64,000 bases of DNA from Mucilaginibacter sp. PPCGB 2223 (GTDB taxonomy: Bacteria > Bacteroidota > Bacteroidia > Sphingobacteriales > Sphingobacteriaceae): positions 558,001 to 622,000 of the forward strand of contig NZ_MDJS01000004.1 in the NCBI RefSeq assembly GCF_001705515.1. Direction: 5' to 3'. Under the pieces are notes generated by a model. That model saw only the letters and a list, made by a program, of their open reading frames with translations. It was not told where the DNA came from and searched no databases. This document shows positions 43,153-53,005 of the stretch, one piece after another (position 1 is the first letter of the stretch; each line of letters begins with the position of its first letter). The position numbers were made by a program, and so were the translations under genes.

Positions 43153-43878
43153 TTAGCTTAACCGCACCAGCCGCTCACCCTCCAGGACCGGGATAGTATT
43201 TGCCGTGTCGACATTGAGGCAGAAAGCGATATCGGCTTCGATACCCAATTGCTTCAAACGTTCGCTGTGGGATGTTTTTTTGAGATAAGCGTTCAGATCA
43301 TCTTTAGCCATAGCATACAGATCGAGCGATGCGATGGCCGCATCATCGGCTCTGTAACCGCCGTTGGCTGTTAGCTGATGGGTCACTGCGCCGGCAAACA
43401 AGGTATCTTCGAGGTTGAAGTTATTTTTCCAGCCGGCGCATACCAATAAAACGTCTTCGGTTTGTGCTGTTAACCAATTGCAAAGGGCTGTCAGGTTTAA
43501 AAACGAACCGATAACAATTTGCTTGGCTTTGATAGAGCGGTGCAGGGCGTGTGTTCCGTTGGTTGTGGTCAGCACGATAGTTTTACCACCCACTTTTTCG
43601 CGTGTGTACGAGAACGGCGAGTTACCAAAATCAAAACCTTCAACCACCTCGCCGTTACGCTCGGCAGCAAGCAGATGATCAAAACCGTTATCGCGGTATG
43701 CAATACACTCATGAACTTCGGCAACCGGGATAATCGCTTCAGCGCCGTTTTCGATACCATAGCAAATGGATGTGGTTGCACGAAAAATATCGATGATGAC
43801 GGCTATCTTGCCTTCCAGGTTAAACAAAGGCAATAATGCCGGGCTAAGGCAAACTTCTAAATTCTTTTTTCCTGTCAT
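43153..43878 (-). CDS. comB: ComB family 2-phosphosulfolactate phosphatase-like protein
   Basis: 241 aa. Family motifs: VIIDIFRATTSICYGIENGA, EVVEGFDFGNSPFSY, GKTIVLTTTNGTHAL and VCAGWKNNFNLEDTLFAGA, with LNVDTANTIPVL at the end. ComB dephosphorylates 2-phosphosulfolactate in coenzyme M and related sulfonate pathways, but no sulfolactate genes are adjacent, so the substrate here is open. The ATG start codon lies in a palindromic repeat (43874-43898), so the repeat provides the translation start. Downstream of gcvT by 77 bp. Confidence 0.9.
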   Translation of the reverse strand: MTGKKNLEVCLSPALLPLFNLEGKIAVIIDIFRATTSICYGIENGAEAIIPVAEVHECIAYRDNGFDHLLAAERNGEVVEGFDFGNSPFSYTREKVGGKTIVLTTTNGTHALHRSIKAKQIVIGSFLNLTALCNWLTAQTEDVLLVCAGWKNNFNLEDTLFAGAVTHQLTANGGYRADDAAIASLDLYAMAKDDLNAYLKKTSHSERLKQLGIEADIAFCLNVDTANTIPVLEGERLVRLS

Positions 43879-43898
43879 GCTGAACTTGTTTCAGCACC
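43874..43898. repeat. Palindromic repeat containing the comB-like start codon
   Basis: GTCATGCTGAACTTGTTTCA (43874-43893) is exactly the reverse complement of 9861-9880; GCTGAA/TTCAGC form a small stem. The CAT at 43876-43878 is the start codon of the minus-strand gene. Confidence 0.85.
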
Positions 43899-43955
43899 CC
43901 ACATGATTAGTAGCACGCAGGATGTGAATATCCGGACTAAAACCGGCAATGATTT

Positions 43956-45038
43956 TTATCCTTTATAAAACGGCGGTTTAACCACTACCGCCTTAACCTG
44001 GTTATCGCGTATCTTAACAAATATCTCCGTACCTTCCTTAGCAAAGGCGGTATCTACATAACCCATTCCTATGCCCTTTTGCAGCGATGGCGATTGCGTA
44101 CCCGATGTAACCCGGCCGATAAGGTTGCCGCCGGCATCGGTAATTTCATAGTCATGCCTTGGTATGCCGCGGTCTATCATTTCAAAACCAACCAGTTTAC
44201 GTTTTATTCCGGCAGCTTTTTGCTGCTGCAAAGCTTCCGAATTGGTAAACTCCTTATTAAACTTGGTCACCCAGCCCAGGCCGGCTTCAAGCGGTGAGGT
44301 GGTATCGTCGATATCATTTCCGTACAGGCAAAAACCCATCTCCAAACGCAGGGTATCGCGTGCGCCTAAGCCGATTGGTTTAATACCAAACGGCTCACCG
44401 GCTTTAAATACCGCGTTCCATACGTGTTCGGCGTCTTTGTTATCAACATATATCTCAAAGCCGCCGGCACCGGTATAGCCCGTAGCCGATACGATCACGT
44501 TATCTACGCCGGCAAATTTACCTTTGTTAAACGTGTAATATTCCATCGATCCCAGATCGATATCCGTCAGGCTTTGCAAAGCTTCGGCAGCTTTTGGACC
44601 CTGCACCGCTAACAAGCTTGTACGGTCTGATATATCTTTCATATCCACACCATTGGTGTTGTATTTACTGATCCAGTTCCAATCTTTTTCAATGTTCGAT
44701 GCGTTGACTACCAGCATATAGGTTTTTTCGTCGATGCGGTAAACCAGCAGGTCGTCAACAATACCGCCGTCTTCATTGGGCAGGCAGGAGTACTGTACTT
44801 TGCCATCGTACAATTTGGATGCATCGTTACTGGTAACACGCTGTATCAGGTCGAGCGCGTTATTACCCTTCAAAATAAACTCGCCCATGTGACTCACATC
44901 AAAAACGCCCACCGCTTTGCGCACGGTTTCGTGTTCTGCATTGATGCCTGCATATTGGACAGGCATATTATATCCGGCAAACGGAACCATTTTAGCACCT
45001 GATGCAATGTGCACATTAGTTAAAGCAGTACTCTTCAT
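43956..45038 (-). CDS. gcvT: Glycine cleavage system aminomethyltransferase (T protein)
   Basis: 360 aa from MKSTALTNVHIASGAKMVPFAGYNMPVQY. Takes the aminomethyl group from lipoylated GcvH and passes it to THF, giving methylene-THF and ammonia. Conserved FDVSHMGEFILKG with the key Asp, SNDASKLYDGKVQYSCLPNEDGGIVDDLLVYR, and SATGYTGAGGFEIY are diagnostic, with the C-terminal barrel ending KVVVKPPFYKG. gcvH and gcvP are not in this window. Feeds one-carbon units to the folate enzymes seen elsewhere here. Confidence 0.95.
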   Translation of the reverse strand: MKSTALTNVHIASGAKMVPFAGYNMPVQYAGINAEHETVRKAVGVFDVSHMGEFILKGNNALDLIQRVTSNDASKLYDGKVQYSCLPNEDGGIVDDLLVYRIDEKTYMLVVNASNIEKDWNWISKYNTNGVDMKDISDRTSLLAVQGPKAAEALQSLTDIDLGSMEYYTFNKGKFAGVDNVIVSATGYTGAGGFEIYVDNKDAEHVWNAVFKAGEPFGIKPIGLGARDTLRLEMGFCLYGNDIDDTTSPLEAGLGWVTKFNKEFTNSEALQQQKAAGIKRKLVGFEMIDRGIPRHDYEITDAGGNLIGRVTSGTQSPSLQKGIGMGYVDTAFAKEGTEIFVKIRDNQVKAVVVKPPFYKG

Positions 45039-45096
45039 AACAAGATCAGTTGGATTTTTAAATACGGCAGCAAAAGTAACAATTTGCATCGAAACA

Positions 45097-46299
45097 TCAG
45101 CCCTGCTGTATCTCGTTATAGAAAGCTATCAGCTGCGATATCACCTTGTTGGTATCGTGCTCCTGTTCAACAAGCAGGCGGGCGTTAATGCCTATTTGCT
45201 TACAGAAGTTTTCGTCGCTTATAGCGCGTTTTATCGCGTCGTGAAACTGCTCGCGGTCATCGGCTATTAAAATATCATGGCCGTTATGGTAGTTGATGCC
45301 TTCGGCGCCGAAACTGGTAGTGATGATACATTTTTGCATCGCCATGCCTTCAACAATCTTTACCCGCATACCGCCGCCCGATAATAGCGGCACGATCATG
45401 ATAGCTTTGCTGTTTACAAATTCCAGAGCATCATCAACCTCGCCCGATATAAATATTTTGCCTAAAACCTCGTAATCGTCAAAAGACTCCGGAATATTAT
45501 GTCCGGCAACATAAAAACGAACTTTGAGGTCGCCATCAGTAAGATCTGATGAAAAATTTTCCAAAAACCATTCCATACCCTCGCGGTTAGGCATCCAATC
45601 CAACGCGCCCAGGAAAAACAAGCTCGGGTATTCTGTCTTTTCGTAATCGGGTCTGTACCGGGTAAGATCGATACCGACAGGGATAACCTTTACCGGTATT
45701 TTAGTCCCATGATCCAGCATGGTTTGCTTATCCTGGTTGGTTAGTGTAGCAATGGCATCAAACTTATCCAGGTAACTTAGCTCGTACTTTTTAATACGTT
45801 TTGCCAGCAGGCTCAGGTACGATTTTTTGATCGGGTCGCTTTTCTGTTCCGAAAGCCGCTTCCATATCAGGTATTCGATATTGTGCGCGCGGTAGATCAG
45901 TTTAGCGGTTGTGTTTTTGCGTACTGCCGGCAGGTAGGCCGACATAAACAAGCCTTCGAACTGCACGATATCGTATTTCTCACGCTTCAACTCCTCAACA
46001 AGCAACCGCTCAAAACCGGCATTGTAAAACCTGTCGACATTATAAGTACGCCGGCCAAACAGGTTGAGAATAAAATCCTTGAACGACAGGCCCAGGTCCA
46101 CATCGTACGATTGATAGTTGATCCGTTTGATCAGCGCGTCGTCGGTCTGTATATCGGTAAGTTGCCGGCGGTTATTCACCGTAAATACCGATACCTCGTG
46201 TCCTTCATTTACCAAACCCAGGATGGTATTACGCACCACAATCGGGTATCCGCCGTTTTGCGGGAAGGGTACGCGGTTACTCAGGATCAATATCTTCAC
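45097..46299 (-). CDS. Glycosyltransferase family 4 (GT-B) protein
   Basis: 400 aa. N-terminal MKILILSNRVPFPQNGGYPIVVRN with the GG loop, then VIPVGIDLTRYRPDYE and LFFLGALDWMPNREGMEWFL, then the GT-B C-terminal site VPLLSGGGMRVKIVEGMAMQKCIITTSFGAEGI, which carries the conserved EGMA nucleotide-sugar-binding Glu. GT4 enzymes are retaining and make glycans of the envelope or exopolysaccharide. No polysaccharide cluster surrounds it, so acceptor and donor are unknown. Confidence 0.92.
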   Translation of the reverse strand: MKILILSNRVPFPQNGGYPIVVRNTILGLVNEGHEVSVFTVNNRRQLTDIQTDDALIKRINYQSYDVDLGLSFKDFILNLFGRRTYNVDRFYNAGFERLLVEELKREKYDIVQFEGLFMSAYLPAVRKNTTAKLIYRAHNIEYLIWKRLSEQKSDPIKKSYLSLLAKRIKKYELSYLDKFDAIATLTNQDKQTMLDHGTKIPVKVIPVGIDLTRYRPDYEKTEYPSLFFLGALDWMPNREGMEWFLENFSSDLTDGDLKVRFYVAGHNIPESFDDYEVLGKIFISGEVDDALEFVNSKAIMIVPLLSGGGMRVKIVEGMAMQKCIITTSFGAEGINYHNGHDILIADDREQFHDAIKRAISDENFCKQIGINARLLVEQEHDTNKVISQLIAFYNEIQQG

Positions 46300-46364
46300 A
46301 GAGGGAAAGGGTTACTATCTCACCAAAAATAGCAAGCCCGGCGGCTTAATCAAAAAAACTAATG

Positions 46365-46961
46365 TTAAAAAATAGTCAGTTGCGGGTCGGTAACCCGGAA
46401 AGTGCGGCGGTGATAACGCGTATAACCGTGCTCAATTACGGCATTGCGGTGTTTAATGGTGGGATAGCCTTTATTGCTGTGCCAATCGTACTCGGGGTGT
46501 TCGGCTGCTATCTGCAGCATAAAATCGTCTCGATAGGTTTTAGCCAGAATAGACGCCGCTGCAATGCTGAAATATTTGGCATCGCCTTCAACAATACAAT
46601 GATGAGGTACTTTGTTGTATTTATTAAAGCGGTTACCATCAATGATCAAAAAACCAGGTTCGGTTTTTAATTTCGCTATGGCGCGGTGCATCGCCAAAAA
46701 CGAAGCATTTAAAATATTAATCCGGTCGATCTCTTCGTTGTCTACCCAGGCAACGGCAAAATCGAGGGCGTTATCTTCAATTTCTTTCCGCAGGTCGTAC
46801 CGCACCTTTTCGGTAATCTGCTTCGAGTCGTTCAATATCCCGTGCTCAAAATCGTGCGGTAGTATCACCGCAGCAGCAAACACCGGCCCGGCCAGGCAAC
46901 CGCGTCCGGCTTCATCGCAACCGGCTTCTAAAAAATCGTATTGAAATCGGGCTAAAAGCAT
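46365..46961 (-). CDS. rnhB: Ribonuclease HII
   Basis: 198 aa. Removes RNA from RNA-DNA hybrids, including single ribonucleotides. Catalytic carboxylates are visible: CDEAGRGCLAGPVFAAAV (DEAGRG), LIIDGNRF (DGN) and GDAKYFSIAAASILAKTYRD with the SIAAASILAKxxRD signature; ASILAK is diagnostic for HII. KGYPTIKHRNAV is typical of the C-terminus. It begins 5 bp after the PP2C gene ends, so it is likely translated from the same transcript. Confidence 0.96.
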   Translation of the reverse strand: MLLARFQYDFLEAGCDEAGRGCLAGPVFAAAVILPHDFEHGILNDSKQITEKVRYDLRKEIEDNALDFAVAWVDNEEIDRINILNASFLAMHRAIAKLKTEPGFLIIDGNRFNKYNKVPHHCIVEGDAKYFSIAAASILAKTYRDDFMLQIAAEHPEYDWHSNKGYPTIKHRNAVIEHGYTRYHRRTFRVTDPQLTIF

Positions 46962-46966
46962 TTTTA

Positions 46967-48205
46967 CTAAAAGATACGCAGCGTAAGCAAAGTTACATCA
47001 TCAATGGGTTTGCTTTTTACTAACGTTGCCAGTTCGTTTAATATTTTCTGGTTAAACTTATCGGGGCTCAAATCGCCGTTCTGGCTTACAAAATCCATCA
47101 TAATATCCTCGTTCCAAACCATGGCGTCGGCGGGCTCGTAATCAAGCAGGCCATCGGTATAGTTAAAAATAAGCGATCCCGGCTCAATATCCACCTCGCC
47201 CTGGTTTATAAAGGGCAGTTCCTCAAACACACCGAGCATGGTGGTGCCCAGCTTTAGCGGAACGGCTTCGCCATTGGCATAAATTACTGAGGGGTTGTGG
47301 CCGGCATTGATGTAATCCATGCGGCGGGTCTCCTCGTTATATTTGGCTAAGAACAGGGTGATGAATTTCTCGCCTTTAGTATTCTTGATGACTATATTAT
47401 TCAGCCGCTCGACGATATTGGTCAGGTCGTCTTCCACCGTGGCCCAGGCGCGCAGGCTGGCCTGGAAGTTAGCCATCAGCAGGGCAGCCGAAATACCCTT
47501 ACCCGATACATCGGCAATACACCATAAAAACTCCTTATCGTTAAGCCGGATAAAATCGAAGTAATCGCCGCCGATATTTTGATGGGGTAAATAACGCGCG
47601 CCAATCTCCACCCCTGTTTCTTTATGGAGCCTTAGCGGGATGAGCATGTTCTGCACTTCAACAGCCAGCTCCATTTCGCGCTGAAAGCGCTCGGCTGCGA
47701 TACGCTCTCTGAACAATTTCTTGTTTTCGAGCGCCACCACGATCACGTTCATCAGCGTTTGGATGAAGTTAAGATCATTGGCCAGCATCTCTTCGGACGT
47801 ATTAAAATCGCCAACCAGCGCAAAGGCCAGCAGTTTGCTTTTGTGATAAATGGGGATGAAATAATCGTAGGCGGCTAACAGTTGATCGGGATGATCCAGC
47901 AAAGGCGCCGGCGATTTGAACTTGTTCATTTTGAGGCAAGCCTTGTACAGCGCCGCGTTAGTTTCGAAATTGCCGCCGTAGCGCGATACACAAACATAGC
48001 TGCCAAACTTCTCGATCATAAACCGGAGTTTGCCCACGCTGAGGTAGCTTTTCAGGATAACCTCGAGCATTTCGATCAATACCTGCGTCGAGGTATTTTT
48101 ATTAATGGCTTTAGTAACCTCCAATAACGAGTTTAATTCCGATTGCCGCTTCAGCAGCAACCGTATTAACTCATCTTCGCCATTATTGGTATTAAAGCTA
48201 TCCAT
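46967..48205 (-). CDS. PP2C/SpoIIE-type serine/threonine phosphatase with GAF-like sensor
   Basis: 412 aa. The N-terminal region (about 20-170) resembles a GAF domain (LLEVTKAINKNTSTQVLIEMLEVILK) and a linker helix (ERFQREMELAVEVQNMLIPL) leads to the catalytic domain. Metal-binding motifs: NIGGDYFDFIRLNDKEF, ADVSGKGISAALLMANFQASLRA, YINAGHNPSVIY and IFNYTDGLLDYEP. RsbU-like phosphatases typically dephosphorylate anti-anti-sigma (STAS) proteins; no such gene is nearby. Between the permease and rnhB genes. Confidence 0.92.
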   Translation of the reverse strand: MDSFNTNNGEDELIRLLLKRQSELNSLLEVTKAINKNTSTQVLIEMLEVILKSYLSVGKLRFMIEKFGSYVCVSRYGGNFETNAALYKACLKMNKFKSPAPLLDHPDQLLAAYDYFIPIYHKSKLLAFALVGDFNTSEEMLANDLNFIQTLMNVIVVALENKKLFRERIAAERFQREMELAVEVQNMLIPLRLHKETGVEIGARYLPHQNIGGDYFDFIRLNDKEFLWCIADVSGKGISAALLMANFQASLRAWATVEDDLTNIVERLNNIVIKNTKGEKFITLFLAKYNEETRRMDYINAGHNPSVIYANGEAVPLKLGTTMLGVFEELPFINQGEVDIEPGSLIFNYTDGLLDYEPADAMVWNEDIMMDFVSQNGDLSPDKFNQKILNELATLVKSKPIDDVTLLTLRIF

Positions 48206-48233
48206 TCAGCCTATAAATATATATTTAAAAAAA

Positions 48234-49391
48234 CTATATCCTCGTGTTTTGCGATTTGATGTCAAACGCATCCCGCAGGCCAATGGTTACAAGATTAAAT
48301 GCATAAACCATCAGCATAATGGCCAAACCGGGCAACATGGCCAGATAAGCGGCATCCATAATAATATAACCGTAATGCTCCTTGATCATCCCTCCCCAGG
48401 TTGGCATTGGCGGCTGCGCGCCAAATCCTAAAAAGCTCAAACCTGCCTCAAGCAAAATTGCAGAGGCAAAATTTGACGATGCCAGCACCAAAATCGGCCC
48501 GGCAATATTAGGCAATATATGCCGGCTAATGATACGGTAATTGCTAAAGCCCAATGCCTTCGCTGCTTCAACAAATTCGAACTGTTTCAGGCCCATTACC
48601 TGCCCCCGAACCAAGCGTGCCACATCAACCCACATCGAAACTCCTATTGCGATAAATATCTGCCACAAGCCTTTACCCAAAGCAAACGATATGGCGATAA
48701 CTAACAATAATGTAGGTAAGGCCCATAAAACATTCATGAGCCAGCTTAATGAGCTGTCGATCCACCCACCATAATACCCGGCGGCTGCGCCAATAACAAT
48801 CCCTACCAGCAAACTGATGATAACCGATACCAGGCCCACAGCCAAAGAAATGCGCGCGCCCAGGATAATGCGGCTCAGCAAATCGCGGCCGTAGATATCG
48901 GTGCCGAGCCAGTATTTTTTTTTGATGATTTGATGATCTGCTATCTGAACCTGGAGATTTTTACGCTGCTCGCTGCTTCTAACAGCGCCCTTTGTACCTG
49001 TTACTACTTCGCAGATATGATAAGCTGTCTTTTCGGGTTTATCCTCATCGCCTATGTATTGGTCTACCTGTATCGAATCGCCGGCAAAACGATACCCGGT
49101 AATAGGCACGTTCGTATAGTTATCCGGTTGTCCGTACAACATTTTTTTAACCCAGTTTGAGTGTTCAACCGGCTGACTTTTGTGCACCTGCAGCATGATA
49201 AAAACCGAACCCGGTTTTTTGATACTCAACTGAATAGTCATGTTATTGGCCTGGGGGGTACTATCGGGCATAATGAGGTACCCTGATACTGCTATCGCAA
49301 CGGTTAACACAATACAAACCAGCCCGGCAAGGGCTAATTTATTGCCTTTAAAACTTTTCCATAAGCGTTGCGAAGATGTAGTATCGGCCAA
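48234..49391 (-). CDS. ABC transporter permease of the OppC/DppC type
   Basis: 385 aa. N-terminal helix (LALAGLVCIVLTVAIAVSGYLIM), a large insert of about 100 residues, then the DppC hallmark YWLGTDIYGRDLLSRIILGARISLAVG, and five further membrane helices. EAAKALGFSNYRIISRHILPN is the EAA loop that contacts the ATPase. The insert between helix 1 and LGTDxxGRD is larger than in E. coli DppC, as seen in other Bacteroidota. The matching OppB, ATPase and binding protein genes are not here. Probable peptide or nickel importer subunit. Confidence 0.92.
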   Translation of the reverse strand: MADTTSSQRLWKSFKGNKLALAGLVCIVLTVAIAVSGYLIMPDSTPQANNMTIQLSIKKPGSVFIMLQVHKSQPVEHSNWVKKMLYGQPDNYTNVPITGYRFAGDSIQVDQYIGDEDKPEKTAYHICEVVTGTKGAVRSSEQRKNLQVQIADHQIIKKKYWLGTDIYGRDLLSRIILGARISLAVGLVSVIISLLVGIVIGAAAGYYGGWIDSSLSWLMNVLWALPTLLLVIAISFALGKGLWQIFIAIGVSMWVDVARLVRGQVMGLKQFEFVEAAKALGFSNYRIISRHILPNIAGPILVLASSNFASAILLEAGLSFLGFGAQPPMPTWGGMIKEHYGYIIMDAAYLAMLPGLAIMLMVYAFNLVTIGLRDAFDIKSQNTRI

Positions 49392-49579
49392 AACGTAATT
49401 CTGTTTTGGCTAAATATCGCTTTTTTAGGGCAAAAAAACGAGAGCATATTACAACTAACTACATATCAATTGATTATCCAATCAAAGGGCAAATAATTTC
49501 ATCATCCCCAAATAATTGTACGCCGAGTTTGTAACTAAACTGTTCGTTTCGCATCTTTAAATAAAATCACCACTTTTTT

Positions 49580-52429
49580 ATGAAATTAAATTATTCGTTA
49601 TCGATTGCTGCATTAATGGCCATAGCAGTTAGCACTGGTTTTGCACAAACCAAACCAAAGGCTCCGGCTAAAACCAAAGTCGTAACCGCAGCTGCCTCCA
49701 AAAAGGAAGACCTGCTGCCGATAGATCCGGCGGTTATTATTGGTAAACTGCCTAACGGCTTAACCTACTATATCCGCAAAAACAGCCAACCTAAAAACCG
49801 TGCCGAGCTGTACCTGGTTAACAAAGCAGGCTCGGTTTTAGAGAGCGATGCGCAGCAGGGCCTTGCCCACTTTACCGAGCATATGGCCTTTAAGGGCACA
49901 CGCGATTTCCCTAAAAAAGAGCTGATCAATTACCTCGAAAAATCGGGTGTAAAATTTGGCGCCGATTTGAATGCGTATACTTCATTTGATGAAACCGTGT
50001 ATCAGCTTCCTTTACCGACCGACAGTGCCAAAATATTCGAAACAGGCCTCAATATCCTGGCAAACTGGGCAGGTTACGTAAGTTTTGATACCGACCAGAT
50101 CGATACCGAGCGCGGCGTTGTTTTGGAAGAATCGCGTTTACGCGGAAAGAACGCGCAGGAACGCCTTTCGCACATGATCTATCCAATCATTTTTAATAAC
50201 TCGCGCTATGCCGAGCGCATCCCTATCGGTAAAGAAGATATCCTGAAAACATTTAAGCCAGAAGTGATCAAAAGCTTTTACCACGATTGGTACCGCCCCG
50301 ACCTGCAGGCGGTGATCGCCGTTGGCGATTTTGATCCGAAACATGTGGAAGAACTGATCAGGAAAGATTTCTCGGCATTGAAAAACCCGGCTAACGAGCG
50401 CCCGCGAACTAAATATAACGTGGCTTTGAGCCCGGGCACCAAAGTAAAGATCGTGACTGACAAGGAACTGCCTTATACCATCGCTGAGGTGATCGTAAAA
50501 CATCCGGGAGCACCTATCAGAACCAAGGAAGATTATATCCGGGCCCTACAGATAGCTTTGTTTAACAGCATGATGGGAAACCGCTTAAGCGAGTTAACGC
50601 AAAAGGCCGATCCGCCGTTCCTGTTCGCACAGGCCAATTATGGCAGTTTTTTAGGCGGACTGAATGCCTTTACGACCATTGCCGTGGCCAAACCGGGCGA
50701 GTTGCAAAAAGCTATTACCGCCGCTGTTGAGGAAACAGAACGCGCCCGCAAGTTTGGTTTTACCGAATCTGAACTGGATCGCGCCAAGCAAAATGCGCTT
50801 ACGGGGATAGAGAATGCCTACAAAGAAAAAGACAAGACCCGTTCGATCAACTTTGTGAACGAGTACCAGCAAAACTTTTTAAAAGGCGAAGGTATACCTG
50901 GCATCGAATACGAATACAATTTTTATAAAGAGAACCTGGGCAAAATAAAACTGAGCGATGTGAATGCCCTGACCGGCAAGTTCATCAGTAACCAAAGCCG
51001 AGATATCATTGTTGAAGCTCCCGAAAAAGAAAAAGACAAACTGCCTGCCGAAGCAACTTTGCAAGGCTGGGTTGACGGAGCCGGTAAAAACGTAACCGCT
51101 TATGTAGACAACGTGAGCAAAAAACCTTTGCTCGAAAAAATACCCGCCGGTACTAAAGTGGTCTCCGAACATAAAGACCCGGCCATTGGCACTACCGCAT
51201 TGGTTTTGGGTAATGGTGTTAAAGTGATCTTGAAACCTACCGATTTTAAAAATGATCAGATATTGATCAACGGCTACAGCTTTGGCGGTACATCGTTAGC
51301 GCCCGACGCCGATTTCCCTTCGGATAACATGGCCGACGATATTGTTGGCAGCAGCGGCATTGCCGATATGACCGAGATACAACTGGGCAAAATGCTGGCC
51401 GGTAAAAACCTGAGCATCTCGCCTTATATCAGCGAAACTTCGCAGGGTATCAATGGCAGCTCATCGCCTAAGGACCTGGAAACGGCCCTGCAGCTGATCT
51501 ACCTGTACTATACCCAGCCACGTAAGGATGCCGATATCTGGCAATCGAACCTGACACAGATCAAAGCATCGCTGGCTAACAAAGGTTTAGACCCTGCAAG
51601 CGTTTTCCAGGATACGGTAAATGCCGTAATGAGCAACTACAACTTCCGCCGCATGTCTGTAACGCTCGACCAGGTAAACCACGCCAGCCTGGATAAAGCT
51701 TTTGATTTTTATAAGGATCGTTTTGCCGACGCCAGCACGACCACCTTTATCCTGACCGGCAGCTTTGATGTAGAAAAGATAAAACCGTTGCTGGAGCAAT
51801 ACCTTGGCGGTCTGCCTTCCGCCAAACGCAGCGAAACCTACAAAAACCTGCATATTGCCCCGCCGGCCGGCCAGATAACCAAAACGGTTTACAAAGGCAT
51901 TGGCGATAAAGCCACCGTACAGTTAGCCTATACCGGCGAATACACTTACAACGAAGCCAACAACATACAGGTTGATGCTTTGGGTGCGATATTACAGTTC
52001 AGGATGCTGGATCGTTTACGTCAGAAAGAGAGCGGTGTTTACTCGCCGGGCGTAAGTGCAAATTATAGCAAATTACCAAACGGGCGTTATAGCGTTACTA
52101 TTTTCTTCGGTTGTGCGCCGGCCAATGTTGATAAACTGATCGCTGCCGCTATTGATGAGATCGACAAAATCAAACAAAACGGCCCTGAAGCAACAGATAT
52201 CCAGAAATTTGTTGCCGAGCAGAAACGCAGCATCGAGGTAAATATGCGCGAGAACCGTTACTGGCAAACATACCTCACCCGCACTGCACAATACGAAACC
52301 GACCCGGATGCAGTATTGAACCTGACCAAAAACCTCGACCAGGTAACTGCACAGAGTGTAAAGGACGCTGCCAACAAATACCTGAGCAGCAACCTGATCA
52401 AACTGATACTGGTACCTGAGAAAAAATAG
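49580..52429 (+). CDS. M16 family zinc metalloprotease (PqqL-like)
   Basis: 949 aa with a signal peptide (LSIAALMAIAVSTGFAQ). The inverted zinc motif HxxEH is in GLAHFTEHMAFKGT, with the downstream Glu about 75 residues later in the GVVLEESRLRGKN region. Two M16 halves: catalytic N-terminal (about 45-480) and C-terminal (about 500-940, no HxxEH). Characteristic AYTSFDETVYQLPLP and FYHDWYRPDLQAVIAVGDF follow the site. Substrates of such periplasmic M16 proteases are peptides; in Bacteroidota they are often encoded singly. A bidirectional terminator follows. Confidence 0.95.
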   Translation: MKLNYSLSIAALMAIAVSTGFAQTKPKAPAKTKVVTAAASKKEDLLPIDPAVIIGKLPNGLTYYIRKNSQPKNRAELYLVNKAGSVLESDAQQGLAHFTEHMAFKGTRDFPKKELINYLEKSGVKFGADLNAYTSFDETVYQLPLPTDSAKIFETGLNILANWAGYVSFDTDQIDTERGVVLEESRLRGKNAQERLSHMIYPIIFNNSRYAERIPIGKEDILKTFKPEVIKSFYHDWYRPDLQAVIAVGDFDPKHVEELIRKDFSALKNPANERPRTKYNVALSPGTKVKIVTDKELPYTIAEVIVKHPGAPIRTKEDYIRALQIALFNSMMGNRLSELTQKADPPFLFAQANYGSFLGGLNAFTTIAVAKPGELQKAITAAVEETERARKFGFTESELDRAKQNALTGIENAYKEKDKTRSINFVNEYQQNFLKGEGIPGIEYEYNFYKENLGKIKLSDVNALTGKFISNQSRDIIVEAPEKEKDKLPAEATLQGWVDGAGKNVTAYVDNVSKKPLLEKIPAGTKVVSEHKDPAIGTTALVLGNGVKVILKPTDFKNDQILINGYSFGGTSLAPDADFPSDNMADDIVGSSGIADMTEIQLGKMLAGKNLSISPYISETSQGINGSSSPKDLETALQLIYLYYTQPRKDADIWQSNLTQIKASLANKGLDPASVFQDTVNAVMSNYNFRRMSVTLDQVNHASLDKAFDFYKDRFADASTTTFILTGSFDVEKIKPLLEQYLGGLPSAKRSETYKNLHIAPPAGQITKTVYKGIGDKATVQLAYTGEYTYNEANNIQVDALGAILQFRMLDRLRQKESGVYSPGVSANYSKLPNGRYSVTIFFGCAPANVDKLIAAAIDEIDKIKQNGPEATDIQKFVAEQKRSIEVNMRENRYWQTYLTRTAQYETDPDAVLNLTKNLDQVTAQSVKDAANKYLSSNLIKLILVPEKK

Positions 52430-52446
52430 CCAGATCTTAATTCAAC

Positions 52447-52476
52447 AAAAAGGATGGCGTGAGGCCATCCTTTTTT
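52447..52476. terminator. Bidirectional terminator after the M16 protease and SRPBCC operon
   Basis: A 7-bp GC-rich core (GGATGGC with GCCATCC) is extended by five A-T pairs, with a GTGAG loop, A-run on the left and T-run on the right. It can serve both the plus-strand M16 gene and the minus-strand SRPBCC operon. Confidence 0.92.
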
Positions 52477-52505
52477 GTTTACCATATCTTTCGGGCCGCC
52501 AATTT

Positions 52506-52976
52506 TTAGCCCCATTCCAAAAGAGAAGCGTCCTGTTTTTTATCCGGGTTGCCATTGCCGGTAGTAATGAGTGGCAAAAGACTTTCCTGCAGATAATAAG
52601 TCCAGCCGCCAAAGCAGGCCTTATAACACTCAAATTGCGGCACCAGGCCCTGATGTACAAAAGTTAACTCTGTTTTGCCATCTTTTTCGGCAATATCGAA
52701 GATGATGGTGGTGCCGGTCCACTCGGTTTTGTTTTCGACGAAAGTCAGTTCGCTGTCTGTCGTCAACCATACCACTCTTTTGTTGGGGACGACTTCGATC
52801 AGCTTGTGTTTGGAGTAGTGCAGGTCGCCGTGGCGGTAACTAAACTCGTCGTTAAGGTTATGGGTGCCGCCTTCGACGGTTTCGGACCACCACCCGGCAA
52901 CATTGGTTACCGCATCAAAAACCTCTTTTGGCGATTGATCCACCAAAAAGGTCATCGTGAAATTTTGCTCATTCAT
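52506..52976 (-). CDS. SRPBCC (AHSA1-type) protein, last gene of operon
   Basis: 156 aa. The START-like lipid-binding fold is read in MNEQNFTMTFLVDQSPKEVFDAVTNVAGWWSE, RVVWLTTDSELTFVENKTEWTGTTIIFDI and LTFVHQGLVPQFECYKACFGGW. The Bet-v-1-like grip with a terminal helix is typical. Related to the next upstream SRPBCC gene but divergent from the two at the operon start. C-terminal tail DKKQDASLLEWG extends past the domain. Ligand unknown. Confidence 0.9.
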   Translation of the reverse strand: MNEQNFTMTFLVDQSPKEVFDAVTNVAGWWSETVEGGTHNLNDEFSYRHGDLHYSKHKLIEVVPNKRVVWLTTDSELTFVENKTEWTGTTIIFDIAEKDGKTELTFVHQGLVPQFECYKACFGGWTYYLQESLLPLITTGNGNPDKKQDASLLEWG

Positions 52977-53005
52977 TGTTTTATGCTTTTTAAATTTTTA
53001 ATTAT

